Shown: in pieces, positions 6,560-6,956 of the stretch
How positions within the stretch are numbered: the first letter of the stretch is position 1
Layout of the letters: every line of letters starts with the position of its first letter
Origin: an uncultured Eubacteriales bacterium
GTDB lineage: Bacteria > Bacillota > Clostridia > Oscillospirales > Oscillospiraceae
Length of the DNA: 6,956 bases
Assembly: GCA_900320765.1 (NCBI GenBank)
Contig: ONTN01000072.1
Span: 1 to 6,956 of the forward strand
Direction: 5' to 3'
Notes under the pieces: generated by a model
The model's database searches: none
Told to the model about the DNA's origin: nothing
The model's input: the letters and a program-made list of their open reading frames with translations, nothing else
Made by a program: the position numbers and the translations under genes

Positions 6560-6586
6560 TTATGGCGGGGCAGAGCCCCGCCATAA
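6560..6586. repeat. GC-rich perfect hairpin between pheT and nnrD
   Basis: An 11-bp perfect inverted repeat (6560-6570 with 6576-6586) encloses a 5-base loop; the core is GGCGGGG-CAGAG-CCCCGCC. It lies 22 bases past the pheT stop and 19 bases before the nnrD ATG's upstream end. Neither flank has the T run of an intrinsic terminator: the minus-strand transcript continues AAGCAUAUGAGG. Two TATAAT-like boxes (6586-6591 and 6593-6598) lie just upstream on the minus strand but have no convincing -35. It may be a weak terminator or attenuator, a 5'-protecting hairpin of nnrD mRNA, or a dispersed palindromic repeat. Confidence 0.6.
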
Positions 6587-6607
6587 TTATACATTATAAT
6601 ATATAGA

Positions 6608-6956
6608 TTATCTTCTCTCGGCGCCGAGCTTTTCTCTCAGAGCCGTGAGCACGTTCGCCATAACCTCGTCGGCGTGGTCGTCGGTGAGGGTGCCCTCGTC
6701 GCTTCTCAGCGTCATTGAATATGCGGTGGAGCGCTTGCCGGGCAGTATGCCGGGCCCCTCGTAAACGTCAAAGAGACGGACGTCGCGCAGAAGCTCGCCG
6801 CCGGCAGCGAGGATCTGGCTGGGAACCGGGTCGATTGCCAAGTCGGCCGCCGTGAAGGCGAGAATGACGGTTCCCGAACCGCCGTTACCGCCGTTGGCCG
6901 CGATGACACCGTTGTATCCGCCACCGCCGCCACCGCCGCCGAGACCGTCGACGCCG
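6608..6956 (-). CDS. pheT: Phenylalanyl-tRNA synthetase beta subunit, C-terminal FDX-ACB domain (5' part cut by window; unusual upstream sequence)
   Basis: The reading frame is open from the window edge to the TAA at 6608-6610. From about 6814 downward it reads as the end of PheT: AAGGELLRDVRLFDVYEG, then ILPGKRSTAYSMTLRSDEGT, LTDDHADEVM and a final helix ending KLGAERR. This is the ferredoxin-fold anticodon-binding domain, whose sheet-helix pattern and FDVYEG / KRSxAYSxTxR / TLTD motifs are diagnostic of the beta subunit. PheT pairs with PheS to charge tRNA-Phe in the cytoplasm. The first ~47 visible codons do not fit: PheT should show a PRFPAVxRDLAxVV-type strand there, but the frame is glycine-rich instead (see the 6815-6955 entry). 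The TTG at 6839-6841 is not a credible gene start because it would leave only a fragment of the domain. Confidence 0.8.
   Translation of the reverse strand, partial: GVDGLGGGGGGGGYNGVIAANGGNGGSGTVILAFTAADLAIDPVPSQILAAGGELLRDVRLFDVYEGPGILPGKRSTAYSMTLRSDEGTLTDDHADEVMANVLTALREKLGAERR
6815..6955 (-). other. Glycine-rich in-frame segment joined to the PheT C-terminus; possible fusion or assembly junction
   Basis: The 47 codons include a run of seven glycines, then YNGVIAANGGNGGSGTVILAF. Sixteen of the first 28 residues are glycine. The GGxGGSGxVIL pattern is typical of the ends of glycine-rich surface or phage-tail-fibre proteins, not of PheT. Six of these 16 glycine codons are GGT, whereas none of the five glycine codons in the adjoining PheT part is GGT. 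The first ~12 residues of the FDX-ACB domain seem to be replaced. Whether this is biology, a frameshifted or damaged pheT, or a chimeric contig end cannot be decided from the window. Confidence 0.5.

Noticed and set aside
6586..6598. Promoter for nnrD from the two TATAAT-like boxes
   Set aside because: At 17-18 base spacing the -35 positions read CCGAGA, GCCGAG or AAGATA, none close to TTGACA; the boxes are explained by the local AT-richness.
6608..6841. Independent small gene starting at the TTG at 6841
   Set aside because: The product would be only part of an FDX-ACB domain, with no ribosome site upstream; it is better read as the tail of pheT.
1..6956. CRISPR array, tRNA or rRNA gene, insertion sequence or defence cassette
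   Set aside because: I saw no spaced direct repeats, no tRNA-like cloverleaf, no transposase motifs and no terminal inverted repeats; coding space is fully taken by the listed genes.

Overview
The window reads as a piece of a moderately GC-rich Clostridia-type (Bacillota) chromosome. The evidence is strong GGAGG-type ribosome sites, one TTG start, two sigma-A promoters with 17-base spacers, lipoproteins with short lipoboxes, and a NAD(P)HX dehydratase/lipoprotein gene pair resembling low-GC Gram-positive arrangements. All eight supported genes lie on the minus strand, so transcription runs from position 6956 toward 1. The genus cannot be told from this window; an uncultured gut-type clostridium is only a guess.

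In transcription order, 6956-6608 is the 3' end of a phenylalanyl-tRNA synthetase beta gene (pheT). Its last ~68 codons are convincing PheT, but the preceding ~47 in-frame codons are glycine-rich and do not look like PheT, so the window edge may hold a fusion or an assembly junction. A GC-rich perfect hairpin (6560-6586) separates it from nnrD (6541-5696, ADP-dependent NAD(P)H-hydrate dehydratase). nnrD is tightly coupled to a LolA-like lipoprotein gene (5691-5140).

argG (4986-3766, argininosuccinate synthase) follows. It has its own near-consensus sigma-A promoter and, just upstream of it, an AT-rich stretch that matches the ArgR/AhrC operator well. No argH lies directly downstream.

The last part, 3623-1, is a four-gene carbohydrate-type ABC importer operon in the order ATPase, MalF/UgpA-like permease, MalG/UgpE-like permease, substrate-binding lipoprotein (cut by the window end). 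It has a strong promoter within 16 bases of the argG stop, a LacI/GalR-like palindromic core at the predicted transcription start, and a ~97-nt leader holding a long imperfect stem-loop. Together the genes would make an extracellular lipid-anchored binding protein, a two-subunit membrane channel and an ATPase for a sugar, oligosaccharide or glycerol-phosphate-type substrate.

Most of the window is ordinary housekeeping and transport content. I found no evidence of a new defence, mobile or CRISPR-like system. The points most worth a second look are the PheT junction, the argG operator, and the ABC operon's structured leader.
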